The translations under genes and the position numbers were made by a program. The notes under the pieces were generated by a model. That model saw only the letters and a list, made by a program, of their open reading frames with translations. It was not told where the DNA came from and did no database searches. Source: a virus. From it: a stretch of DNA of 26,682 nucleotides. This document shows, one piece after another, positions 16,123-24,309 of the stretch; within the stretch, counting starts at the first letter, position 1, and every line of letters begins with the position of its first letter. Where the stretch lies: the IMG/VR virus record IMGVR_UViG_3300009515_000020, positions 1 through 26,682 of that record, one strand, 5' to 3'.

Positions 16123-17115
16123 TTAGGCCGGGTTGACGATGGCCTCGACCAGCGAGATGCCGTCCGTCACTTCACGACCGTAGACCTGCAGGCCGCGCAT
16201 CAGCGTACCGAAGGTCTGCTCCGACCGCAGGGTCTCCATCTTGGTGACCTGCGAAGCGAAAGTGATGCCGTGACTGTGGCCGGCGAAGATCGCCGTCTCG
16301 CCCGCCGCCAAGCCGCCGGCAGTACCCGCCGGCAGCAAGTTGGAAACGTAGAGCGTGAAGCGGTCGATCATGCCGAGACGGCCGTTGCGGGCCATGGTGA
16401 CGGTGTCGCCGGTGAGCGACGCATCCCGAAGCTCGGACCGCTTAATCATCGCCGCAAGCCATGCAGGGATAACCAGCCAGCGCCCGGTCTCCGGAATGTT
16501 CTGCTCGTCCAGCACCTGGCCCAGGCTGACGATCAGGTCGATGACCTCGGTCTCGCCAGTGCCGGGGAGGCGGGCAACCAGGTCCAGCGGCGACGTGGTG
16601 ACGCCGAGGTTGATGTTGCCCGAAAGACGACCCGCGGTGGCGCCGATGTTGTCGGCGTCAGCCTGGCCGAGCAGGAATGCCAGCACGTCGGTGTCGATGG
16701 CAATCTTCATCTGCTCGGAAGCGTCGTCGGACCACATCGACATCAGGTTGATGTCCGACTGGACCTCCATGACGTCATCGACCACGCAGTTGAAGTACTT
16801 GCCCTGGTCGATCTGCAGCTCGACGTGCGTCGAAGACGGACGCTCGACAACGAGCGCCTGATCGGCCTCGTAGTCCCGGATTGTGATCGAGGGCTTCGTC
16901 CGGATCACCACCTTGTCGCCCTGGTTCTTGATTTCGCCTTCGTAGTCGGTGTTGGCGATGGCGGCGAGGACGGTGGCGTCGTAGAACTTCTCGATCAGCT
17001 TGCCCGACCAGATGGCCGGAATGAATACGCCGGAATACTCGGTCGTCGGCCGAGCGCCGGAGTACGGGGTTGATGCAACGGGATAGGTTGCAGCACCTGA
17101 GACAGTGGTTGCCAT
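16123..17115 (-). CDS. major capsid protein (330 aa)
   Basis: A 330-aa protein with Gly/Ala-rich start (MATTVSGAATYPVASTPYSG), then YSGVFIPAIWSGKLIEKFYD and NQGDKVVIRTKPSITIRDYE. These segments are typical of the HK97-fold coat proteins of podovirus-like phages. Later LVIPAWLAAMIKRSELRDAS and GMIDRFTLYVSNLLP match the same class. ATG 17115 follows AGGAGGT by 8 nt, the best ribosome site in the operon and consistent with very high expression. It directly follows the scaffold gene (18-nt gap) and is followed by a stable hairpin. Confidence 0.94.
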   Translation of the reverse strand: MATTVSGAATYPVASTPYSGARPTTEYSGVFIPAIWSGKLIEKFYDATVLAAIANTDYEGEIKNQGDKVVIRTKPSITIRDYEADQALVVERPSSTHVELQIDQGKYFNCVVDDVMEVQSDINLMSMWSDDASEQMKIAIDTDVLAFLLGQADADNIGATAGRLSGNINLGVTTSPLDLVARLPGTGETEVIDLIVSLGQVLDEQNIPETGRWLVIPAWLAAMIKRSELRDASLTGDTVTMARNGRLGMIDRFTLYVSNLLPAGTAGGLAAGETAIFAGHSHGITFASQVTKMETLRSEQTFGTLMRGLQVYGREVTDGISLVEAIVNPA

Positions 17116-17133
17116 TGTAGGCTACCTCCTAGT

Positions 17134-18222
17134 TCAAGATTGAATACGACCGGAGTTGGCAGCGGCGAAGATTTGCGCCTCCGTCGCCCGCTGGGCTTCC
17201 TCGCGACCACGAAACGCCCCACGGCGTACGTCGTCGTAGAAAGCCGCCACTTCGGCCTGGGTCCAAAGTCGGCCTTCTTGCTGTTCCTGCCGAGCGTCGA
17301 CCGTCGTATTCCGCCCTCTACCGGGCGCTGCAAGCGTTTCGAGCCCAGGACGAGGAGCGCCTGCACCGTTGCCGTTATTGGCCGGTGCGGGCCGGTTCCT
17401 GCCTGGCTCGGCTACCCGCTGACTTAGGGTCGCGTTTTCGTTCACGTAGCCAGTGAAGAACGCAACGACACGCTTGATGTCGTTGTTCTCGAAAGCAAGG
17501 CGCAGGAGCTGTCCCCGCGGCTGGCCGGAATAGGGATCAACCTCATCCAACCAGCCGAGAAAGCCCTGATCCTTGTTAATCTCCCGCCAGTTTTCGACCT
17601 GACTGTCGAGCTGACCGAAGAGACGTTCCCGAGCAGACATCGCTACATGCTGACTGGTCTGCCGGGTTTGCTGGGTGAGCTGGCCGAGGTCCTTTTTGAG
17701 ATCGTCCAGCATTGGAGCAAGGGCTTCCCGCGCCGCTAAGCGAACGACGTCGAAAAAGTCCTTGCCGTATTCCTCCTCCATCTCCGGCGTGATGTGGCTT
17801 TCCGCCGTGCCGGTCGGAGCCTCGAAAGTTTCTTCCGCCGGTTTAGCCGCCGGGCGGGAAGCGACGTTGGCAAGCACGTTTTCCATGCTTTCGAGCCGGC
17901 CAGAAAGGTCTCGAACCTGCCCGTGCAAACGTGGAACCTCCTTGTCGTACTTGCCGCGAAGCACGTCGTACTTGTGCTTCCAGTCATCTTCAGCCGGCTC
18001 CTCAACCTCGACCTCGACCTTCGAGAACGTCGGGTTGGGAGCCGGCTCAGGGGCTGAAGATGCACCCAGATCGTCTTCTGCTTCGCTGGCGGAAGCTGCC
18101 GAGGCATCCGGTTCGACAGCGGCGTCTACATCCGCCGCCTCGTCCACGATACCCAGCGCTTCACGCTGGAGCCGATCCGCTTCAGCAGCCTGATCCGCAA
18201 TCTGTTTGGGAGCGCGTGCCAT
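17134..18222 (-). CDS. capsid scaffolding protein (362 aa)
   Basis: An acidic, Ala/Glu-rich, mostly helical protein. The N-terminal third (residues 1-80) is disordered and acidic. Residues about 83-125 form a coiled coil (DDWKHKYDVLRGKYDKEVPR, then LHGQVRDLSGRLESM). A central helical region around LAPMLDDLKKDLGQLTQQTR leads to a basic C-terminus suited to binding the coat protein. This layout, directly upstream of the capsid gene and downstream of the portal, identifies the scaffold. ATG 18222 has GGGA 6 nt upstream. Confidence 0.92.
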   Translation of the reverse strand: MARAPKQIADQAAEADRLQREALGIVDEAADVDAAVEPDASAASASEAEDDLGASSAPEPAPNPTFSKVEVEVEEPAEDDWKHKYDVLRGKYDKEVPRLHGQVRDLSGRLESMENVLANVASRPAAKPAEETFEAPTGTAESHITPEMEEEYGKDFFDVVRLAAREALAPMLDDLKKDLGQLTQQTRQTSQHVAMSARERLFGQLDSQVENWREINKDQGFLGWLDEVDPYSGQPRGQLLRLAFENNDIKRVVAFFTGYVNENATLSQRVAEPGRNRPAPANNGNGAGAPRPGLETLAAPGRGRNTTVDARQEQQEGRLWTQAEVAAFYDDVRRGAFRGREEAQRATEAQIFAAANSGRIQS

Positions 18223-18231
18223 CGTCTTCCC

Positions 18232-18438
18232 TTATCCCTTAAACAGTTTCAAGGTCATTGCCGCCTGGCGTGCCATGCCTTGAGCGACCTGCACCTTGTC
18301 GGCCGAAATGTCGACCAGCTCGGCCAGTTGCTCTGCATGGTGTACTTCAAGCTGCTTTACGACCTCCTTGAAGTCCGCGTTGCTCTGTAGCCTCTCAACC
18401 AGCTCCACAAGCCGAGGGTTTCCACCGAACGACCTAAT
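18232..18438 (-). CDS. 68-aa helical protein with apparent ATT start
   Basis: The frame reads (I/M)RSFGGNPRLVELVERLQSN, then ADFKEVVKQLEVHHAEQLAE and a C-terminus MARQAAMTLKLFKG. It has no ATG, and the only GTG lies 10 codons in without a ribosome site. The in-frame ATT at 18438 follows GGAGG at a 7-nt spacing and overlaps the TAG of the upstream gene, the usual coupling geometry here. TAA 18232 lies 9 nt before the scaffold start, and the regular amphipathic sequence supports real coding. Probably a small head-assembly protein; no family recognised. The start needs N-terminal proof. Confidence 0.68.
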   Translation of the reverse strand: MRSFGGNPRLVELVERLQSNADFKEVVKQLEVHHAEQLAELVDISADKVQVAQGMARQAAMTLKLFKG

Positions 18439-18661
18439 AGCCGCGCCTCCGCAACATCTTACCGTCGGCGTAGCGGCCGATATTCATCATCGTACTCGCC
18501 GGCTGCTGCACGCCGGGCTTATACCAGCCCGTGGCGCGACCGGCCAGGTCGTTCGACGTGACGGTCTCCGGCTCGAAACGGCTATCCAGCTCCTGGGTCT
18601 TGCACTGACGCCCACCCTTGCCGGGCTTGCGCGTCTTGCCCATGTTTACCGGCGAAGCCAT
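18434..18661 (-). CDS. small basic protein (75 aa)
   Basis: MASPVNMGKTRKPGKGGRQC, then KTQELDSRFEPETVTSNDLA. I chose ATG 18661 because it overlaps the TGA of the previous gene by one base (TGATG). A longer in-frame start at 19417 only adds antisense-like Arg/Ser-rich sequence overlapping the portal gene. It is basic, Gly/Lys-rich and probably disordered at the N-terminus, suggestive of nucleic-acid or coat contact. Function unknown. Confidence 0.72.
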   Translation of the reverse strand: MASPVNMGKTRKPGKGGRQCKTQELDSRFEPETVTSNDLAGRATGWYKPGVQQPASTMMNIGRYADGKMLRRRGY

Positions 18662-19020
18662 CAATCCCTCCCGGGGTAGTTGGTGCCGGCCTTGCCCGGC
18701 GTCACACCGCCAACCAGCCAGCCCGAACCGCCGGAACCGTTGACGCCCTCGGTAAACCGTTTGGCGGTATTCGGCGGGCGCGAAAACGTACTGCCCGACT
18801 TGGCGGACGGGTAACCCTTGGTGCCGCCACGGGTGCCGGCGAAGCCGCTGGTCTTGCCGCCGTTGTCGGCGTCGGCGGGCGGCGCCGGGAAACCCGACCC
18901 CTTGGCCGTGCTCGGGTAGCTCGTCGCAGAGCGCATGTTGGAACCGCGCCGCTGCGGATTGAAGTCGCCCGTACCGGTCTTCTTGACCCGGCCGCTGGCG
19001 TCTGCGTGGTTGTACTTCAT
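18661..19020 (-). CDS. Gly/Ser-rich hypothetical protein (119 aa)
   Basis: A low-complexity, Gly/Ser/Lys-rich protein (MKYNHADASGRVKKTGTGDF, then PQRRGSNMRSATSYPSTAKG) with no hydrophobic core, likely disordered. GAGG inside the portal stop region serves as ribosome site 5 nt before ATG 19020. It lies between portal and scaffold, where head accessory proteins are often encoded. Function unknown. Confidence 0.72.
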   Translation of the reverse strand: MKYNHADASGRVKKTGTGDFNPQRRGSNMRSATSYPSTAKGSGFPAPPADADNGGKTSGFAGTRGGTKGYPSAKSGSTFSRPPNTAKRFTEGVNGSGGSGWLVGGVTPGKAGTNYPGRD

Positions 19021-19025
19021 AGTCC

Positions 19026-21119
19026 TCAGACCCTCCTTTGCGGAGCGCGCTGGCGCTGCTCGGTGCCGGCCTGCATCGGCCGGCTGGTCGTTGGAGCCAG
19101 GCTCTGCGGTGCCTGATTGCCGGGACCGCCGATATCGCCGGTCTGGTCCCCCTGCGCCTCTCCGGCCGCGGCGGCCATAGCCGCCTGCTCCTGTTGTCGC
19201 GTTCGCGCCTCGATCTCCTCCTCGGTCGGGACGATCTTACTCCCTTTGAGACCGAGCGTACCAGAAACTTCTCGGAGGATTTCGGCGCGACCCTCCGGCC
19301 CGATGATCTGGGCATCGAGCGGGTTGGCGGTGATCTGCAGGAACTCGATCTGGCGCGCACGCTCACTCTCTTTTTGCAGCGCAACCTGAACGCCCTGCAC
19401 GTCGATGCTCTCGTCACCGCGCAGCATCGCGTCGCCGGTCAACATCAGCATGTCGTAGAGCTGTTGTAGCAACGGCTCCATGATGTCGCGGTCGACGTTC
19501 GCCGCCACGGTCTGCAAAATCTTGGCGGCGTTGCCCATCATCATGGCCAGGCCGCTAGCGGTCCGGCCGGCGCCCGAGAGCCGTTCGTTACCGGTCACGT
19601 AGCGCGGTATGGCCGAGATGTCGTCGGCGATCTGCTGGAATTTTTCGTACACGCCAAGCAACTCGGCGGCGTTGGACTTCGGCTGGAAGAAGGTTACGGG
19701 GGCCTGAGAGCTGCCCATCGGGTCGCTCTCGGCATGCCAGCGCTTCCATGGGTACATTTCATCGTCGTCGTCAACGACATGGAGCCGGTCGTCCAGTATG
19801 ACGACCTGGGGACCCGACGAGATGGAGAGGTTGTTGACCAGGGCGCGCAACGAGGCGTTGGCGACATCCTGCAGGTCGGTGAGTATGTCGGGCAGCGAGT
19901 TGCCGACGACGGTACCCGGCACCTTCTCGAAGCTGGTGATGAAGAACGGGTGGCGACGCTTCGGGTTCGGCGTTAGCTGCACCTTGATGACGTGCTGCCC
20001 GACCAGCCATGCCTGCACATGGTAGTCCCGCACCGGATCGGGAACCTGCGCCTCGGGGAAGCCCTCCTCCAGGAGCAGCTCGCCCTGGATCATCCCGTTG
20101 AACTCCATACTGTCGATCAGAGCGGACTGGTTGCGATGCGGGTCTTCGGTGTTTTCGAGGTCGGCCCGCTCACTGTCCTGACTGTCCCACCAGTCGACCA
20201 GCCCCCCACGGCCGTAGTCGGTCAGCGCGGCACGTACCGCCTCGGTGTTGTAGCCGGGCAGGTCCATCACCAGGTTGAGGTCCTGGCGTGTCAGCTTCTG
20301 ACGTTCGAGCACGTCGGCATCGGCGATGTTGTTGACCCCCGGCGTCCAGTAGACGTCGAACGGACTGACCCGGTTCCAGAACATGCGCGGCATGTCGGCG
20401 ACAACGGCCTGTCCCTCGACCCACTTGACGGTGGGCACGATGCGAACCACCGGCCCCTTCATGGCCGCGAAGGGAAAAATCGGCAGGTCGACCAGAAACT
20501 CCATCAGCGCGGTATAGAAGCCGCCTTCCACCAGCAGATCGTCCACGCGCTCGGTAGCCATTTTCGCTTCCCGGCGCGCATTCTTTATAGCGGCCTGCCG
20601 GGCAACCTTCATAAGCTGCAGGATGCGGTCCTGGATCATGCCGTCGTCGACCGGCTGACCGGCCTGCGCCAGCGCCTGGGCTTCCATCTGCACGAGCTGT
20701 ATGACGCTCTGCTCGATGTCGTCGGGTAGCGTCGGGTCCGGCGTAGCCTGGATAGACCAGGGCATTTCCTGGCTCAGGTAGACGTCACGCAGCAACGAGG
20801 TGGCGCCGCGGCACTTCACCGCGACCAGGCGGGCGTAAACCTCGGAGCCGCCGAACTTCCTGATTTCGGCCAGGATGTCGCTCTCGTACTCACCGTTGAA
20901 CATGCGCATGGCGCGCAACAGGCGCTCACGGATGCCGCTGGTCTGACGATGCTCACGCATCGTATACCACTGGTCGCGAATGTAACCGGCGAGATTGCTC
21001 GTCGCGAACTCGGTCGCTACGGCATCTTCCGCCGTCGTGCGATCTTCGATAGCCTGCCGCTCTCCGGATTGCAGTTCCTCCGGAGTAAGCACACGCACCA
21101 GTCCGCGACCGTCCGCCAT
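19026..21119 (-). CDS. portal protein (697 aa)
   Basis: A large protein with features of podovirus-type portals. An N-terminal helical region (RDQWYTMREHRQTSGIRERL, then RAMRMFNGEYE) leads to a middle containing PRMFWNRVSPFDVYWTPGVN and FFITSFEKVPGTVVGNSLPD, which are typical. The C-terminal barrel/crown region is helical (EFLQITANPLDAQIIGPEGR) and ends in a Gln/Ala/Pro-rich disordered tail (about residues 640-697). Portals form the dodecameric ring for DNA entry and tail docking. It starts 51 nt from the divergent small-terminase start and heads the structural operon. No clear ribosome site precedes ATG 21119. Confidence 0.93.
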   Translation of the reverse strand: MADGRGLVRVLTPEELQSGERQAIEDRTTAEDAVATEFATSNLAGYIRDQWYTMREHRQTSGIRERLLRAMRMFNGEYESDILAEIRKFGGSEVYARLVAVKCRGATSLLRDVYLSQEMPWSIQATPDPTLPDDIEQSVIQLVQMEAQALAQAGQPVDDGMIQDRILQLMKVARQAAIKNARREAKMATERVDDLLVEGGFYTALMEFLVDLPIFPFAAMKGPVVRIVPTVKWVEGQAVVADMPRMFWNRVSPFDVYWTPGVNNIADADVLERQKLTRQDLNLVMDLPGYNTEAVRAALTDYGRGGLVDWWDSQDSERADLENTEDPHRNQSALIDSMEFNGMIQGELLLEEGFPEAQVPDPVRDYHVQAWLVGQHVIKVQLTPNPKRRHPFFITSFEKVPGTVVGNSLPDILTDLQDVANASLRALVNNLSISSGPQVVILDDRLHVVDDDDEMYPWKRWHAESDPMGSSQAPVTFFQPKSNAAELLGVYEKFQQIADDISAIPRYVTGNERLSGAGRTASGLAMMMGNAAKILQTVAANVDRDIMEPLLQQLYDMLMLTGDAMLRGDESIDVQGVQVALQKESERARQIEFLQITANPLDAQIIGPEGRAEILREVSGTLGLKGSKIVPTEEEIEARTRQQEQAAMAAAAGEAQGDQTGDIGGPGNQAPQSLAPTTSRPMQAGTEQRQRAPQRRV

Positions 21120-21170
21120 GACGAGAAGCTAGGTTATTTTCTAGGCAACCGCAACAAGATATAGTAAGCC
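21120..21170. promoter_or_regulatory. divergent portal / terminase promoter region
   Basis: A 51-bp gap between two divergent operons must hold start signals for both unless they are transcribed from elsewhere. On the plus strand TATAGT (21160-21165) lies only 5 nt before ATG 21171, so a transcript from it would be nearly leaderless. TTTTCTAGG (21137-21145) also occurs at 24171-24179 in the other divergent region and may be a shared element. Neither start codon has a good Shine-Dalgarno. Confidence 0.4.
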
Positions 21171-21638
21171 ATGAGCATGATGCTACCGCTCCCTCTCACC
21201 ATCTCGCCCGACAGCGCCTCCAACACGCTGGCCCTGGAGCTGGTGGCCCGGCTCGAACCGGCCTCGTCGGTCCTGGCCCGTTACGGCATCACGCCGGAAG
21301 AAGCCGAACGCCTGCTGGCCACACCGACTTTCAAAGCCCAGCTTCGCGAAGCGCACCAGTTCTGGAACTCGCCGGAAAACCGCGAGGAGCGCATCCGCAT
21401 CAAGGCGGCGATGATGTCGGAAGACGCGCTGCCGGAGATGCACATGCTGCTGCACGACGGCGAGAAGCCGATGACGGCACGCGTCGACCTGTTCAAAACC
21501 ATCAACCGGCTTGCCGGTCTGGACAAGACGGCGGAAGGCGCGGTCGGTACCGGCGGCTTCCGCATCGTTATGAACTTCGGTTTCGAAGACCGCCCGCAAG
21601 TTCTGGAAGGCCGTGCCATCGACGTAGACAGCCAGTAG
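21171..21638 (+). CDS. terS: terminase small subunit (155 aa)
   Basis: A helical protein of typical size immediately upstream of terL (10-nt gap). ARLEPASSVLARYGITPEEA, then ERLLATPTFKAQLREAHQFW resembles the N-terminal DNA-binding region of small terminases. AAMMSEDALPEMHMLLHDGE, then MTARVDLFKTINRLAGLDKT matches the oligomerisation part of the podovirus-like class. It recognises the packaging site and regulates the large subunit. It could begin at 21171 or at ATG 21177 or 21180. Confidence 0.87.
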   Translation: MSMMLPLPLTISPDSASNTLALELVARLEPASSVLARYGITPEEAERLLATPTFKAQLREAHQFWNSPENREERIRIKAAMMSEDALPEMHMLLHDGEKPMTARVDLFKTINRLAGLDKTAEGAVGTGGFRIVMNFGFEDRPQVLEGRAIDVDSQ

Positions 21639-21648
21639 GCGCTCCCTC

Positions 21649-23046
21649 GTGGAATACACCCCGACGAAGACGCTGTCCAAATTCCACGCCTCGACGGCAC
21701 TGGCCCGTTTCGTCATCGGGCCGCTGGGCTCAGGCAAGTCGCACGCCATGATAATGGAGCTGCTGCGCCGGGCATGCGCGCAGGAACCCGACCGGCACGG
21801 CATCCGCCCGACCCGCTTCTCGATCACCCGTAACACGCTGCCGCAGATCAAGCAGACCTGTCTGGCCGACATCCAGCAGCTCTTCAGCGAGATGGGCATC
21901 ATCCACTATAAGGTGTCCGACCAGACCGTCTCGCTGCGCCTGGAACTGCCGGACCAGAGCCGGGTCGAGAGCGACTGGCTGCTGATGCCCATCGAGAAGG
22001 CGGAAGACACCAGAAAGCTTCTGTCGTTGCAGCTCACCGGCGCCTGGTGCTCGGAGTTCCGCGAGCTGAACTACGGTATCGCCGCCGCGGTGCTGGGTCG
22101 TGTCGGGCGCTACCCGTCACCGGCTCGCGTGCGCCCGACATGGCGCGGTCTGGTGGCCGAGAGCAACCCGTTCTCCGAAGGCTCGGACTGGTATCGCAAC
22201 CTGGTCCTGGAGCTGCCCCAGCGCTGGGCGTTCTGGAAGCAGCCCGGCGGCCTCGACAGCGAAGCCGAAAACCGCAACAACCTCGACCCCGACTACTACG
22301 AGCGGCTGGTCGAAGGCATGGACGAAGAGTGGGTCAAGGTGCACGTCCACGGCCAGTATGGCGACGACATGTCGGGGCAGGCGGTCTGGGGCCGCGCTTT
22401 CGACTACGCCTACCACACGGCCGACGACCTGCTGGTCAACCCGATCCTGCCGATGATGATCGCCATGGACCTCGGGCGGACCCCGACGGCGCTACTCTGT
22501 CAGGTGGATACGCGGGGCCGCCTGCTGGTGTTCAAGGAGATCGTCAGCGAGGACATGGGGCTGAACCAGTTCATCGAAGAACTGCTGGTCCCGGTCCTGT
22601 TCGAAAACGACTACCGCACGGCGACCAAGTTCGTCGTCGTGGACCCGGCAGCCCGCATCAAGTCGCAGCTCAGCGAAGAGACCGCTTTCGACGTTTTCAA
22701 GAACCACGGTTTCGCCGCGCACGGCGCGGTGACCAACGACATACCGCCGCGCCTTCGGGCAGTCGAAGGGCTGATGCGCCAGAACCGCGGCGACAGCGCC
22801 GCCCTGCTGATCGACCGCAACCGCTGCCCCTCCCTGATCCGCGCCATTCGCCACGAGTACCGCTACAAGCGCAAGAAGACCGGCTCGCTGGACGACAAGC
22901 CGGACAAGCTGCATCCCTGGTCGGACCTCGCCGACGCCCTGCAGTACGCCTGCCTGAGCGTCAACGCCAACCTGCCCGGGCGGGTGATGCGCCTGGCGAC
23001 GCCACGACCCGCGCGGCCGAAGATTACCGCCAAGGGGTGGACCTAA
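21649..23046 (+). CDS. terL: terminase large subunit, ATPase/nuclease (465 aa)
   Basis: GTG start at 21649. Walker A GPLGSGKS at residues 24-31; a Walker-B-like segment TGAWCSEFREL at about 130-140 with the acidic pair position; then the RNase-H-type nuclease with D274 (MMIAMDLGRTPTALL), D332 (KFVVVDPAARI) and D426/D429 (HPWSDLADALQYA). All expected catalytic acids are present. It packages genome DNA into the prohead through the portal and cuts concatemers. It ends 2 nt before the converging sulfotransferase-like gene, with no terminator hairpin between them. Confidence 0.96.
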   Translation: MEYTPTKTLSKFHASTALARFVIGPLGSGKSHAMIMELLRRACAQEPDRHGIRPTRFSITRNTLPQIKQTCLADIQQLFSEMGIIHYKVSDQTVSLRLELPDQSRVESDWLLMPIEKAEDTRKLLSLQLTGAWCSEFRELNYGIAAAVLGRVGRYPSPARVRPTWRGLVAESNPFSEGSDWYRNLVLELPQRWAFWKQPGGLDSEAENRNNLDPDYYERLVEGMDEEWVKVHVHGQYGDDMSGQAVWGRAFDYAYHTADDLLVNPILPMMIAMDLGRTPTALLCQVDTRGRLLVFKEIVSEDMGLNQFIEELLVPVLFENDYRTATKFVVVDPAARIKSQLSEETAFDVFKNHGFAAHGAVTNDIPPRLRAVEGLMRQNRGDSAALLIDRNRCPSLIRAIRHEYRYKRKKTGSLDDKPDKLHPWSDLADALQYACLSVNANLPGRVMRLATPRPARPKITAKGWT

Positions 23047-23048
23047 CG

Positions 23049-23816
23049 CTACCATAGCAGGTTGGAGTAGCCGGCATAGTTCAGCCAGGGCTTGATTTCT
23101 TTCTGGGCCGGCCGGCTGTAGCGCAACCACTCCCAGGCATCCGGCAGCGCTTTCTTTATGGGAGCGACGTCACCGGCGGCATAAGCGGCATGCAGCGGCG
23201 TCGACGTACGCCAGGTTTCGCGGCGGGACCGCCAGGTCGCGACAAAGTCGTGGATGTAGTACCGGACGTCGTCCCGATAGACGTCGTTTCCGGGAAGCCC
23301 TCCGCGCAAGAGGACGTGCCCCAACAACCCTGCGCGCTTTTCGGCGGTAAGCTCTTCGCTCGCCAGGTCGAGGGGGACCAGGGCCGCGTTCAGCTTGTCG
23401 AACCGTTCCGGCGCCTCGTTCCAGCTCTGCCTGTCGATGCGGCTGCCGCGGGCATGATGGCTGATAGCCACCGCCAGGGGGTCCCTGAGCGGCACCAGGG
23501 GGCGCAGTCCGGTCAGCAAGACGGCGGCGTCGATAGACGGCGAGGAGCCGGCCAGCAGATGCGTCCAGTGCACGAGGAACCTGTCGTTGCGACGGGTTTG
23601 GCGTTTTACGGGAGCGGCAAGCATCGGCGTGACGCCGGCGGCACCGGGACAGGCGGCCAGGAAGTCGAGTAGGAACCGGGTACCGGTGTGCGGTAGGGAT
23701 AGTAGAAAGACGGGCCGATGGGGATTTGCACCCTCACCGGCCCGCTTCTGCATCGGAGAACCGCGACCACCGTAATTGTCGAGGCTACCGAAGGACACCA
23801 CTCCGTCGGTCGACAT
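23049..23816 (-). CDS. sulfotransferase-like protein (255 aa)
   Basis: Residues 35-53 (PVFLLSLPHTGTRFLLDFL) fit the 5'-phosphosulfate-binding P-loop of PAPS-dependent sulfotransferases, although the usual PKSGT lysine is His43. Residues 105-120 (RPLVPLRDPLAVAISH) fit the 3'-phosphate motif (R111, S119). Length suits a compact sulfotransferase. It would transfer sulfate to a hydroxyl or amine; the acceptor is unknown. AGGGA precedes ATG 23816, which is 3 nt after the RHH stop, so the two genes form an operon converging on terL. A different P-loop kinase-like role cannot be excluded. Confidence 0.75.
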   Translation of the reverse strand: MSTDGVVSFGSLDNYGGRGSPMQKRAGEGANPHRPVFLLSLPHTGTRFLLDFLAACPGAAGVTPMLAAPVKRQTRRNDRFLVHWTHLLAGSSPSIDAAVLLTGLRPLVPLRDPLAVAISHHARGSRIDRQSWNEAPERFDKLNAALVPLDLASEELTAEKRAGLLGHVLLRGGLPGNDVYRDDVRYYIHDFVATWRSRRETWRTSTPLHAAYAAGDVAPIKKALPDAWEWLRYSRPAQKEIKPWLNYAGYSNLLW

Positions 23817-23819
23817 GGA

Positions 23820-24038
23820 CTATCCCTTTTCCGGCAACTTGTCAATCACAGGTCCGACGGTAGCGGCGAGGCCGGCGGCAGCCTGCCGCCCCCAGTGGTT
23901 GAGGTAGAGGTCGAGCGCTCGTCGGAGATGCTCGCTGACGGGGAGACCAGTCCGCTTCGAGACTTCTTCGAGCAGGCTCATCTGGGTCTGGCCGAAGTAG
24001 AAGTTACCGCGAACCATGGGGGTGTCTGACTTGGACAT
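23820..24038 (-). CDS. ribbon-helix-helix DNA-binding protein (72 aa)
   Basis: A 72-aa protein with a beta strand at about residues 11-17 (GNFYFGQ), helix 18-29 (TQMSLLEEVSKR), turn TGLP, and helix 33-47 (PVSEHLRRALDLYLNHW). This order and spacing are those of CopG/Arc-type RHH regulators, which bind DNA as dimers through the strand. A short C-terminal tail (AAAGLAATVGPVIDKLPEKG) may mediate dimer contacts. GGAG lies 8 nt before ATG 24038. The upstream region carries repeats that could be its operators, suggesting autoregulation; this is inference. Confidence 0.78.
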   Translation of the reverse strand: MSKSDTPMVRGNFYFGQTQMSLLEEVSKRTGLPVSEHLRRALDLYLNHWGRQAAAGLAATVGPVIDKLPEKG

Positions 24039-24072
24039 GAGGAAGGCTCCGGGAGGTTGTGCGTTTCTGCGG

Positions 24073-24136
24073 CTGAGTGTTTCTGCGATTGGGCGGCTGA
24101 GTGTCTCTACGGCTGAGTGTCTCTACGATTGGGCGG
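24073..24136. repeat. direct repeats CTGAGTGTYTCTRCG
   Basis: Three copies start at 24073, 24097 and 24113, spaced 24 and 16 bp; a degenerate fourth (GCGTTTCTGCGG) is at 24061. Copies 1 and 3 are followed by ATTGGGCGG. The irregular spacing resembles operator sites rather than coding repeats. Confidence 0.8.
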
Positions 24137-24137
24137 T
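24127..24137. repeat. inverted repeat GATTGGGCGGT, left arm
   Basis: The 11-bp sequence GATTGGGCGGT has its exact reverse complement ACCGCCCAATC at 24342-24352. The arms enclose 204 bp holding the AT-rich core and both palindromes. Confidence 0.75.
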
Positions 24138-24282
24138 TGCGCCAAGTGGGTCTAGCATACTTATGTTTGGTTTTCTAGGAAAATTGTGGGTAGGGTACCT
24201 AAACGTCCCGCTGACGCCGGACCGCCTGGCCAACCGGGGGTGGGGGTTTGGCCTGTATGAGGCACTAGGCGCCCCTCTATGG

Positions 24283-24309
24283 ATAAGGTGACGCGCCGCG
24301 TCACCTTAT
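24283..24309. repeat. dispersed palindrome, copy 1 (longest arms)
   Basis: ATAAGGTGACGCG, centre C, CGCGTCACCTTAT: 13-bp perfect arms around the 17-bp core GTGACGCGCCGCGTCAC (24288-24304). It can form a stable hairpin or bind a dimeric protein. A TATGAGGCACTAGG direct repeat (from 24256 and 24307-24320) precedes this copy and the next, so the pair arose by duplication of a unit of about 40-50 bp. Confidence 0.85.

Noticed and set aside
15994-17073. 359-aa plus-strand ORF opposite the capsid gene
   Set aside because: It is antisense to the convincingly identified capsid protein; its composition (Arg, Asp, His, Val) is typical of GC-rich shadow frames.
18434-19417. 327-aa minus-strand ORF
   Set aside because: Its first 252 codons lie in alternative frames of the portal and the 119-aa gene and are Arg/Ser-rich; only the last 75 codons, from ATG 18661, look like a real gene.
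22047-23057. 336-aa plus-strand ORF overlapping terL in another frame
   Set aside because: TerL has all catalytic motifs in its own frame; this product is Arg/Pro/Gly-rich shadow sequence.
24061-24136. CRISPR-like array
   Set aside because: The repeats are only about 15 bp, irregularly spaced (16 and 24 bp) and without proper spacers; operator sites fit better.
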